Positions 24,760 through 35,250 of a DNA stretch of 64,000 nucleotides are shown here, one piece after another; position 1 is the first letter of the stretch, and every line of letters starts with the position of its first letter. Made by a program: the position numbers and the translations under genes. This DNA comes from Pagrus major (lineage: Eukaryota > Chordata > Actinopteri > Spariformes > Sparidae). The notes below the pieces were generated by a model. That model had not been told where the DNA came from. It saw nothing but the letters and a program-made list of their open reading frames with translations, and ran no database searches. The stretch covers positions 18,969,165 through 19,033,164 of the forward strand of contig NC_133221.1 of the NCBI RefSeq assembly GCF_040436345.1, in the 5' to 3' direction.

Positions 24760-26280
24760 TATGTAATGATTTTAGCTATTAAAGTGCAGGCTGTCCACAT
24801 TTCACTCTTGTGCAAACAGCAGATAGTGTCATGCTGCCATAAATTAAACCAACTCAATTGGTGAAACTACTGCTGGCACTTTGTCAAAGCGCTGCTGTGC
24901 AGTGCAGTGCCGCATCACCACTTCTAATAAATTAAAGCAAGTGTCTGCAGGCGAATACGCCTCTGCTGCTCTTCTTTTCTACAAAGTTGCTCTAGTTGCT
25001 TTCAGCGGGGGGAAAAAAGACGACCCTTTGAGTTCTTTCTGGGCGTAACATCATAGTGACTTTGCTCTCTCATTGATAAGGTCATCAGTCTGTTGACGGG
25101 CTGCAGTGGAGTGGAGAGCAGCACCAGTGATGTACAGTACGCTGCTTTAAGAGATGCTCAGGCAACCAGATTGAGACCATATTGTAGCAGGTGAGATTTG
25201 CTGAGCTGGTTCCTGCCACTGCACCCAGAATCTGCCTAGTGATCAACTTCCACTACAGCAGCAATGAACTGGCATCACCCCTCCTCGAGTAAAAAAGAAA
25301 AAAAAAAAAAAACCTAGCTAGCATCAGAGCGGCTCTGCATAATTAGCACTCATGGATGGTGATGATTCTGCACATTTGACACAGTTTAATGTGTCAGTAG
25401 CTAAGCTGTACATAGATGTACATTTGTATTTATAGCTCTTTGATCCATCAGATAGAGGATTCTTTCTCCGCTGCATTAATACATTGCTTTTAAATTCAGA
25501 TTTGACATGATTAAACATCACAGATCTGGGAAAATATTAATATTTCACAAGTTTTTGCGTATACATTCCTCAAAATTTTCCCAGTCGTTTAATTCATGCT
25601 GATGGGCTTCATCTGTAATTGATGTGACCTACAGTGGGTTACTGTGAAACATGATTTGATGAATCAGCAGCTTTCATTAGTATGCTGTGCTGGTGCCCAG
25701 TTACAGCTTCTATAAACTATTCATTCTGCTGTGTAAAGCATAAAACAGCACTACTTGCTAATAAGACTATGAATGAAGAGCAATACTGTAGCTAAGATAT
25801 CAATTTCACTAGCATCCGTTCAGCTTACAGCATTAAAGATGGAGTTTTTTAGCCTTAGCCGGGAAAAAAAGAGAACATGGTGTTGCTTGCTACTTCCACC
25901 GGCTGGACAGGGAGGCTAAGAGGAGAAAGAAGTCACTCCCTGCAGGCAAACTGTTCTTTATGATCCTTGACATAACAAAGATGATTTGACAAGTCAGACC
26001 AATTCAAAAATGCTCTTCTTTTTTACACTTTTTCAGCCGGTTGGCATTGTCACCTCACATCAGCTCTCTGTCCACCAGAGAATCAATCTTAATGTATGTT
26101 CACACAATAACCCCTTCATGTGTTGAGTGTGGAAAGTAAAAGCTGTGTATGCTAACCGACTGAAGCAGGCTGAGTCATGCTGGGTCTTTTTCCTGGGTTT
26201 CCCCTCTCTCTGATCCTCTGCTCCTCCCCCTCTGGTCTAGGAGCAGGCTCATACACCAGGTCCGGCTGTTGGTGGCGTGT
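24760..26280. other. Upstream region of the miR-34a locus; nothing recognised
   Basis: I see only short homopolymer tracts (an A run at 25291-25311) and no coding exon. Control elements of the miR-34a promoter may lie here, but none can be named. Confidence 0.35.
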
Positions 26281-26282
26281 TG

Positions 26283-26302
26283 GAACATGCCTTGACTTGT
26301 TG
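26283..26302 (+). promoter_or_regulatory. p53-type response element upstream of miR-34a
   Basis: Two adjacent half-sites with no spacer, GAACATGCCT and TGACTTGTTG, match the p53 consensus RRRCWWGYYY twice at 18 of 20 positions. Both CWWG cores are intact and only two outer bases differ. From memory of the human MIR34A promoter element, about 14 of 20 positions agree. It lies about 5.5 kb upstream of the miR-34a hairpin and just before a candidate noncoding first exon. A further perfect single half-site (AGACAAGCCT) is at 26480-26489. miR-34a is a well-established direct p53 target; use of this site is inferred. Confidence 0.7.
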
Positions 26303-26523
26303 TGCTGCCTGAGTGGAGCAGAGAGAGAGAGACATCCACAGAGACACAGAGGGAGAGCGAGGAAGAGAGAAGCTTGTGGTCAACACTTTGCCAGTGTGAA
26401 GTGACCCACACAATGGGAGAGCCCTGCAGCCCCGGTGGACAGACTCCTGCTGGTGTCAACACCCAGAGTGCACTCCTGGAGACAAGCCTGGATGGAAGAA
26501 CTCCACTGCTGCCTGGCTGCGTG
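26303..26523 (+). ncRNA. Candidate noncoding exon 1 of the pri-miR-34a transcript
   Basis: Right after the p53-type element the plus strand runs about 220 bases to a strong donor (GCTGCGTG then GTGAGTG) at 26523/26524. In mammals the miR-34a primary transcript has a short first exon next to the p53 site and the hairpin in the second exon. The layout here is the same but more compact. A short open frame beginning MGEPCSPGG ends at this donor; I see no family match and treat it as chance. The start site is not known. Confidence 0.5.
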
Positions 26524-28004
26524 GTGAGTGTCAAAACTGTGTGCGAATAAAAGCCTCTCACATATAATATTACAACTGAGCACTTGTGCAAGCGTCTTGG
26601 TTAATTGTTATTGCAGAGAGAGCACCTCTACTATCAAACTCCAGAAAGACTAATTAGTGTGGGGAAATCAAAAGATGCTAAAATGAGGCCTTCAGATCTG
26701 CTTAATAAGGCCTGTAAGTTGATTGAAGTATAAATGAGAACATGTTAATTTGAAGTATACAGCTCTAAGTGTTGTGAAAGCGTCCAAGCCGAGTCTTGAT
26801 GCTAACTCGATGCCATGGTAACTATACAAAAGGTTATTGAATGCAGTGATACACCCGGACACACACTTACCAATCACACAGTGGCACAGTAACCTCCTCA
26901 CAGACAGAGCACCACCATTGACCCTTTCACAAGCCCCTGGGGACTCGGCGATCATTGTCTGACCACAGTTTGATCCTCACAGAGAAGGACAGCTGTTTTT
27001 GTTATTGTTTTCTCTTCTGGCCAGAATGAAAGTTGGTTTCCACCGGGAGACCCAGCAGGCCACGTCTCCTCTCTGAAAAAGCAGAAACCAGACAGATGAA
27101 GAGTTCAGAGTTCCTCATTTCTCACAACATGGTCTGGTTAAATACAGAGAATTAAAAAATGGGTCATTTTAAGTCAGGGGATGTCATAAGATTACACACA
27201 ATGTACATAGAAAAGCAGATAAAGACATGCTGTCAGACTGTCCACGCTGTCACACTTAATAGCGTCATGTTACTGATTAGCTCTGCAGTCAAAACTCAAA
27301 TACATTAATCACTCAAGTGACTCAAAAGATAATCATTTAGTGTCTTGTGTACTATGATCTGTGTATTTTGCTTTTGTGTGGTCAAGCCTGCAGATAGTTA
27401 CTGGGGCAACTCTGTTTTCTGGTAACCATAGGTAGTGTGTACTGTGGTTAATACTCAAAACCACTGAATTATTAACTGCGCATGCAATACTGATGTGTGA
27501 ATGCTGTTGAAATGAATTCATGCCTGTCAAAATAGTTAAAAAATGTACAGCTAAAGGTAGAGACCAGGCTTTTTTTTAAACTTCTAATCATATTCCATAT
27601 TCGACATAAAATGCCTCCAGTAGTGATTTTCAATTCCCAATTTGAAATTAAAGTGTCTAAAAAGCAAAACTTATATACATACTTTTGCTACATAAACCTC
27701 AGGAGAGGCTTGGCTCCGGCATCGGGCATGCCATCATGTGAAGCAACTTTCAGAAACATGGCTGTACAGTAAATACTAGTGTCATTGTTGGCCATAAGAT
27801 GATTAGGTTTGTGGAAAGGGAACTGGAGCAGAGAAGCATGACTGTTTGAGCATTGTTAGCTGACACTGGAACAACCAAGAAATGCACAGCAGAGAGGAGC
27901 GTGGAGGGATGGGTGCACAGGGTTTGTGATGTTGGGTAGCTGGGAGATGAGTGTGGATCCAGAAAGTGTAGGTGGGTCTGCGGTTGGGGTGTGTATTATA
28001 TATA

Positions 28005-28615
28005 GCTGTTTCCACCCAAAGTACCCAGAACTTTTGGTTTCAAGAAATAAAAAGGTTCCTTCTACCCACTGATGTCTGCATTTCCATCTCGGCCTAAAGA
28101 CCGACAAAGATTAGGCAAATTAGTCCGCTGATGTGTGAAAAGGTCATGGCTTATTTTTACACAAATTTCTTTGCGCATGAAGACACCGCAATCGTCATCA
28201 TTCCATTGACATTCAATTAATAAAACGTGGGTTAGTGGTTTGAGGCTGCAAATTTTTAAAAATGGTGGCTGTAATTAAATGCTGCATGTACTTGACCAAT
28301 CAGAGATGTTCAGTGCTGTAAGCCCCACCCACAACGTTTAGATACTTTGCACTACTTATATCAGGTATATATCCTATGTAAACACATTTATACATATTAA
28401 ACATGATATACTGTATTATATATACACATTATTATACTCATCATTATATACACATTTATCATATAATATATATGCATTTTACACACACTGATATTGACAC
28501 TGTGTAATTAAACTTACATACATATCTTTAGATATCATTTTTTAATGTTGTTATCATGATTTATCAGGCTTTATAGTCTGTATATGTATCCTTATATACA
28601 GAATATATACATATA

Positions 28616-28650
<35 letters not shown>

Positions 28651-28975
28651 TCATGTGTTTTTTTAAATACTTTCTTTAGTTAATTATTATATTTTCTTCT
28701 TCCTTCATCTCGTTTAATTCTTATCTACTATTCAATCACTTTCTCTCTCTGCTTCTGACTCTTAAATTGCTGTTTTACAAGTGAACTTCCCCAGTGAGGG
28801 TTCAACAAATCTGTATTTTATGTGATCAGTATTTCTGGAAAGTACTACCCCCCTAGCAGGGACTTTTGGGGGATAAAGTAATAACCCCAGATATTAATTT
28901 AAACCCTGGTCCCTGCGGTGGAAATGCAAAAAAATTCATGGTCCCTGGGGAAGTTCCTGAGGTGGAAATGCGGCT
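28005..28975. mobile_element. Probable non-autonomous DNA transposon with TTTCCACC ends
   Basis: The left part begins GTTTCCACCCAAAGTACCC and the right part, read inverted, begins ATTTCCACCTCAGGAAC. Both carry GTACCC/GTCCC...GAAC words found in a common fish MITE family. The middle is AT-rich with no coding frame. The edges and family are tentative. Confidence 0.45.
28615..28650. repeat. (TG)n(TA)n microsatellite
   Basis: TG units run into TA units without a break. Confidence 0.9.
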
Positions 28976-29659
28976 CATGTGTGTCTTTGTGTTTGGGTAA
29001 TGTGATGAGAGAGCTACTGTATTGCTGAGGAGGTTTTGTTGCCTGTAGGTGGAACATGTCATGAACTACAGATTTATTAGGGAGAATTGCTGGTGTAAGA
29101 ACTGAGTCTCAGTACTTTCATGAATGCAAGTCTAAGAAAAACAAACACATCTAAATTTTGTTATATTTCATACTGTAGATGTAAGACCTCTCGTACTTTA
29201 ATAAATTGACCAATATTAATTCTTAAAATATATTAAAATAAATGTATCTTTTTAAAGATCTTTATCTTTATGAAAACTTCAAAGCTTTTGGTTTCCACAC
29301 ATGGGTGTAATGAGGCACGTCTATACTTCAAAGTTGCCAGCAAGACACGTCAATAACATTTTTTTTTTTTTTCATACAGTAATTTACTTTCTAACAATTT
29401 GTCTGTCATCTAACAAGATAAGCTAATTTATGGTGCTTTGAACTTTGAAGGACATTGCCTTATAAAATAACAGATGTATAAAAATGTCTAAAATATTATT
29501 AATTAACAAGTGTTTTTTTCTGATTTAAATCACTTCTGGTATCTGAAAAATTAAACAAGGCTCATCAGCTTAAATTATTTTCTCAGCCTCTGTCAAATTC
29601 ACTACAATGGGTTTTTTATTCACAAGAGTTTTCCTCACTTGAATCAAAGGTCAAAGGGC

Positions 29660-29750
29660 AGAGGATGTCGTTTGCTGTACAGATTGTAGAGCCCACTGTA
29701 GTAATGTGATTGTGATTTTGGGCTGTATAAATAAACATGATTTGATTTGA
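29660..29750 (+). repeat. Short retroelement tail-like repeat
   Basis: CTGTACAGATTGTAGAGCCC then GTGATTTTGGGCTGTATAAA and TGATTTGATTTGA is a very frequent short fish repeat from memory, resembling a SINE/LINE 3' end. Confidence 0.6.
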
Positions 29751-29754
29751 ACTT

Positions 29755-30020
29755 CAAATATTCAATTTACTATTTTGAAAGTCGATTAATCATTTAAGTA
29801 ATTTTTCAAGTAAAGATAAGCAAAATATCCTTGTTCCAGCCTCCTATTGTGATGATTTTCATATGTATGTGACTGTAAACTGAATCACTGTGTTTTAGAC
29901 CCTTGGTCGGACAAATCGTGACATTTGAAGAAGCAACCTTGAAATTAAGGAGAGGTAATTTATTGATTAAATGAGAAAATAATCGTCAAATTAATCACTA
30001 ATGAAATGAATCATTAGATG
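29755..30020 (+). repeat. Dispersed repeat family A, copy
   Basis: It has GTCGATTAATCATTTAAGTA, then CCTTGTTCCAGCCTCC, then CTTGGTCGGACAAATCGTGA and a closing run of GATTAAA/ATTAATC words. The order of words matches the copies at 33480 and, inverted, 39405. Confidence 0.7.
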
Positions 30021-31810
30021 CAGTTGTATTCGTGTTGTTTCATCTGGATCTCTCTCAATCATATTTGCTCCAATATCCCTCCCTTACATCAGCATACTTT
30101 ACCTGAGTGATAACTATTTCCTTTTCTTGGACCCGTAATTTCTAAATTACGGTGTATTTAACATTATTTTAAAGCAATTTTGCCTTCTAGTCAATTTCAA
30201 TATTTTTCTAGGTCTCCTACTAAATCAATTCATGCAAGATCAATCCACACCTCACACTAGTAACTATATTACTATACTATACTATTCACTACCTTTTTCT
30301 TTGTTTGGCCAGTAATACAGAAAAAGTAAGGTGAAATTCTGTCAGGAAAGCTGGAGCCAACCTGAGGCCGGAAACATATTTGTTGACACGTTTTGAGAGT
30401 CGAGGCTCTTTGCTGCTCCTGCTGCTGCTGTTTGCCATGTGATGCAGTGAGGCAGCTCATTCATTTAGCAAGCAGGGTGTTGTTTTCACTGGCATTCCTC
30501 AATCCTGTATTAGGGATTACATCAAGCCCTGTGCAGGAAGGAATTCCTGTCATCATGTGCTCAGTGGAGGCAGCATTTGGCTTGCCACAAAGAGACACAG
30601 ATGCAGCCGTTTGGCCACTGAAAGGAGGCCAGGTGCTCCTGTGTTTGTCAGTGGACGTCACTTGTGTAAGAGAGGAGCAGGGAAATAAATATTTAGTGAT
30701 GGTATCAGCAGGGCCTATTGTTTCAAAACTTAGATCAGAGCATCACCAACAGTATCTAAATTCTTTCTTTGACATTAGATAAGGTCAAAATGCTCCAACC
30801 ACCAATCATGCAAGGAATTTCCAGTTATACAACCAAAAATGCGTCATAAAATACACTAAAAGCGGACATGGGGAGCTACAAATAGCCTTGCTGCGAATTC
30901 TAACAGTGAAGGTACACCCAGTAGAGGACGTTCATCCATCTGTGTTTTTTTCCAAACCTCCCTACGGACACCTCTCTACCTCCTTAATAATTCCCTGTTC
31001 CTTCATTTGCTGCAGATCGCTCTCTAGTATCCATGTTGTCCTGTCAGCAAAGCAGAGTCCACAGGGAGAGGGCAGTATGGAATGGTCAGCCGGCCCAAAA
31101 ATAGCACTGCAGCGAGCAAATGCAACTGATAGCAAGGGGGTTTTAGCTGTTGTCCCTTAGGTACACAAGCACACAGACACTTGCATTATATAGTGCTCAT
31201 GTGAACAGATAGCCACGCCAGATACACACACACACACAAATAGATGAGAGCTAAATCAAACTGAGCTTTTTGTTGCAAAATCATGAGTCATGGCAAGTCT
31301 ATTCTTAGTTCGGGGGTGTTTGTGTTTGCCCAAGTTGTGTGCACTTAAAGTGATGCTGCAAAAAAGGCTAGAGGAGTATCAAGAATCTGTTTGGGTACAA
31401 GCTTTGGGTCACTCTGGGCAGTGGAGCATCAATGCACCGCAGTTATATAAAGCCGAGTTGGGCAGGAGAGAGTGCCTCTTTAAATCTTAATCCAAGATTT
31501 CCAAAGAGAAAGTGAATCCAACCATATATTTATTTTCATTTTACATCAAAATGTATCAGGCCAAATCAGTCTTAATCCATAAAACAATTCTTATTCAATC
31601 ATTATTTCCCCATTTCTCTTATAGAGCTTCTGGCTATTGGCATAGGACCACGCCACCCCCCAGGGGTTTTAGTGTGAGGCCGTTACCTTCCAACCACTGC
31701 ACCATGAAGCTGGGCATGAAAAGTGTGAGCGTCCGCAGTGCCAGACTCACAGGTGGAAGTGCCACGGCAAAGACCAGTCGGCAGGTGCAGGGACGGACGG
31801 TTGGACGTGG

Positions 31811-31905
31811 CTCCTGTGGGTGTTTCTCTGGCAGTGTCTTAGCTGGTTGTTGTGAGGAGTGAGAACGAAGCAATCAGCAAGTATACTGCCGCAGAAATTC
31901 TTCGC
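31811..31905 (+). ncRNA. mir34a: mir-34a precursor hairpin
   Basis: The 5' arm at 31829-31850 is the miR-34a mature sequence (seed GGCAGTG, then TCTTAGCTGGTTGT). The 3' arm at 31871-31892 is the miR-34a-3p sequence (CAATCAGCAAGTATACTGCC), differing from human as I recall it only in the last two bases. The arms pair into a hairpin with a loop of about 20 bases that begins TGTGAG as in mammals. miR-34a represses cell-cycle and survival genes such as CDK4/6, MET, BCL2 and SIRT1, and is induced by p53. Its place beside gpr157 and its strand match human 1p36. It probably lies in exon 2 of its host transcript, starting near 31625. Confidence 0.97.
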
Positions 31906-33479
31906 AATAAGAGGCCCTGGGATCACAGCCGGCACAGGGAGAAAAACTGCATTATCAGCATTGTAGCAAACATGGATCCTGCTGCTACTGTAAGTTCTTT
32001 ACATATGTGTGCTGATACTGTAGAAATTAACAAGAGCAGTGGACCTGATACACAATTAACTGAAGATAGATCAACTAAGAGAGCATGGCCTTTTTCTTCA
32101 CAGCCTCTACAATATTAACAATTGGATGAAAGAATCAAATGTCTACACGTTGTGTTGTATTTTTATTATCCTCTGCTGCCATCTTGTGACTGAAAGCAAC
32201 CTCCCAGCATGCTTTTGTTCATTAAACACTGCAGCAATTTGTAAAACCTACATCGTATTTTTTTTTAAGTCTAAAATCCCTTTCACTCAGGAAAAATGGC
32301 CTGGCTCACAATGACTTGGGATTCCTTTTAAGTTGTAGATGCATGTTGTTTTTCATTTTGCTTCATGGATTTTAAGTACTTTTTTCTGGATGCTAACACA
32401 TTAATATTAAATATGGTTGATTCTTATTTATCAGTTGCAGCCTAATAATGTCTTCGTGTCATTAATTATTACTGTAAAAATAAAAAGGGGGGGAAATTAA
32501 AGTTACATAAATTTATTCACTTGCCTCGTTTGTTTTCAGAGTACACACGCATTTAGTTATTATGGAAAAACTTGTGTTGTTGCACTGTGTAAAAGCACTT
32601 TGAGACCCTTGAAAAAATGATGTTGCCATGCGAGCACAGTACAACTAATGAGTGCAGATGAGGCAGAACGGCCTGGATGCCAGGTGCACACTAATTTTGT
32701 TTTTCACTGAGCGAATGCAGACACAGCTGACTGTATAGTGCGCTCCTGATTTAAGAGCCAAGAAACCCCTTTTGCCTTTTAGTGGTCAATTTATTGTTAA
32801 CACTTGGACAGTTTTGTGTATTGTAAAACTGATGCTGATAATAATGCAGATGTGTTTGCAGTAGACTGCAGGAAAAAAAAGACAACGCGCCACTGCATTG
32901 CTGCAAACACAAAAAAAGGGGTTGCATTTTTATGGGCTGCAGCAATGCAGAAGCATTAAAAGCCTGCTCTCACACAAGGAAGCTGCTTTAGGGCTTTACA
33001 TCTTTTTACATTTCTTCAACTCTTTGGAAAACCACAATTATAAGGCCACCAAAAAATGAACAGCTGCTCACGGCATTACTCATTACTCAAAATGTCACAA
33101 ATGCTTACTTTATGATGGTGGGCCCGTAAGCCCAATGAACTGTTTGATAACGAGGAAATTTACTTTGAGGCAAAAGGTGACCACCAGCAGCACATTTTAA
33201 TTAAATCTGCATTATAATTTCCTTTTTAAATTCCTTTCATTGCCCCAGAACGCTGAGATTGTTCCTGTTCACTGAGGGCGACAAACTCAGGTTTTCCTAC
33301 AATTCAACGCTTACATACTGGATGGGTAATGCGATGTGTTACTGTGACCTGCATTTAAAAAATGAAATATGAGCTTCATCTGCATTGTTTCTGATGTGTT
33401 GCATTGTTTATCTGATGTTTCAGTTAGAATTCAGCCAGTTCATGCATTCATGCAGAATACCTTAATATTCTTAATACAG
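31906..33479. other. Downstream of mir-34a; nothing else recognised
   Basis: This probably includes the 3' part of the pri-miR-34a transcript. An AATAAA lies near 32478. No coding exon is visible. Confidence 0.4.
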
Positions 33480-33830
33480 TAATTAGTGCTGAAATGCTTA
33501 GTTAACAATTGACAAAAAATAATTGGCAACAATTTTTATACTTGATTAACCATTCAAGTTTTTTACTGAGCAAAACTGACAATCACAGTTACCACTTTTT
33601 TGTGTTTGTTTTATTGAACCGTGAATTTAATACTTTGAGATTTTGCAGAGGGTCGGACAAACCCAGTAATTTTAAGACATCACTTTTGGTTTCTTAGCAA
33701 TTGTGAGAGGCATTTTATTCTCAAGAGGGTTTATTAAGCATGTAATCAAGCCAGTTAACCCCAAAATTAATCGAAAGATTGATCAATAATGAAAACATTC
33801 ATTAGTTGCAATCCAAATTATATTTTGGAG
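33480..33830 (+). repeat. Dispersed repeat family A, copy
   Basis: It contains AATTGGCAACAATTTTTATA, CAGAGGGTCGGACAAACCC and the end AATTAATCGAAAGATTGATC followed by CATTAGTTGCAATCC, all shared with the other family A copies. Confidence 0.7.
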
Positions 33831-34139
33831 GACAACTACAGGTGCTTTCATAAAATATTTACACACATGAATAGACTATGGAAATGCCCTGTTTTAGATT
33901 AAAACTGAGCAAAAACTTAACCGGCTCCAGGCTTCCACTTATTTTCAGAAATTATTTTACAATTAATTAATGAATACAAGCCACCATTAGTGCTATAAAG
34001 GGATGCTTTTAATGTCTTAGCTTTACTTACTTCACCTGATGAGGTTTTTATGTACTCTTATTCTCTTTGTGCTGCGATTCTTTTCTATTTGTACTATTTT
34101 AAGTTATTTCTTTTTCATGACCCTTTGATTAGCTTGCAC

Positions 34140-34670
34140 TTCTGTAAATACCTTTTAATGTAACACTTTATAATGAATAAATAGTAATAATTCATTAAAC
34201 TTGTTAATAGTTAAAAAAATTGTTTATTGTAAAGTTGCAATTGATGTCTATAATACTTTGTAAATGGAAAATAAACACTGTGTATAATCATCTATAAACA
34301 TTTTGACATTGCAACTGATGTTTAACCTTTACAAATGCTTAATACTTGTTTATGTCATTTAATTGTTTGTTAAAGTGAAATAACTAATAACTACAGTTTA
34401 ATCAACATAAGTTTACTATTTATTTATGATGGTTATTTAAATGGGCGGAAAGCAACTAATTACATCCACTCAAATTACTGTAATTAAGTCATTTTTTGGG
34501 GGTACTTGTACTTTTGTTTGAGAAGAATACTTTGTACTTTTACTTAAGTATTATTTTAATACCAGTAGTTTAACTTGTAATTGAGTAATATATCAGTAAT
34601 GTAACTGTGCTCGTACTTGAGTACAGTATTTCCACAACTGTTAAAAAGTGTTACCCACTTTTACTGCATT
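34140..34670. repeat. Two adjacent dispersed repeats
   Basis: The first part (34140-34440) consists of TTTATAA/TTAATA-rich words such as TAACACTTTATAATGAATAA. The second (34440-34670) has TTGTACTTTTACTTAAGTAT and TACTTGAGTACAGTATTTCC, a common fish repeat from memory. Confidence 0.5.
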
Positions 34671-35250
34671 GCCAAGCCTTAATTAGGAATGGGACAGTTA
34701 TAATACTGTTTTATGGGCACCTTTTTCCTATTTATATGTGAAAATCCAATAATAATAAAAAAAATCAAATGTAATATTCTGTAGTACTTAACTGCTCTCT
34801 GTGTTAAGTGTGCCTGAAATGTCAGATGGCACAACAGTTTAATAAAAAACCATGCATGGGAAGGAAAAATACAGGTTGTCATCTGTTTTTGTGTGATAAA
34901 CTAGCTTTACCAAGGCCACACAAGCAAAGGCCATTAGACTGAAATAGACTTGAGTCTATGAGTCTGCCCATGACCAGCTGACTGACTTCTGCTTTTGGTT
35001 CCGGATGGTGCAACGAGAGAGAGAGAGAGAGAGAGGCGGGGAGGGAGGGGTTAAACACTGAAGGAAAGTTTGTTTGGCTCCCTTAAGAGTAATGGACGAA
35101 GTTTGTGAAGTCATAAGGCTCGACTCTGTTTTAAATGCCTCCTACACGAAGAGACTGTGAAAGTTTAGTCTTCTCGTCGGAGGGATGTTGTTTGACAGAG
35201 CAACTTTTGTACATGAGGTGACCGTAGTTCATATGTAATCGCACTGAACG

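Larger units (their letters stand above)
26524..31624 (+). other. Likely pri-miR-34a intron; repeats, no gene recognised
   Basis: This lies between the candidate first exon and an acceptor (CCATTTCTCTTATAG) ending at 31624. It holds dispersed repeats (28005-28975, 29660-30020), an AT-rich stretch at 28380-28650 and no recognisable coding exon. The status as an intron is inferred. Confidence 0.4.

Noticed and set aside
26413-26523. Coding first exon MGEPCSPGGQTP...LLPGCV before a GTGAGT donor
   Set aside because: No known family and no matching downstream exon; the p53 element and miR-34a context fit a noncoding exon better.
31842-31988. Internal coding exon starting LVVVRSENEAISKYT with good acceptor and donor
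   Set aside because: The stretch is the miR-34a hairpin and its flank; the supposed acceptor TCTTAG lies inside the mature miRNA and the frame has no family match.
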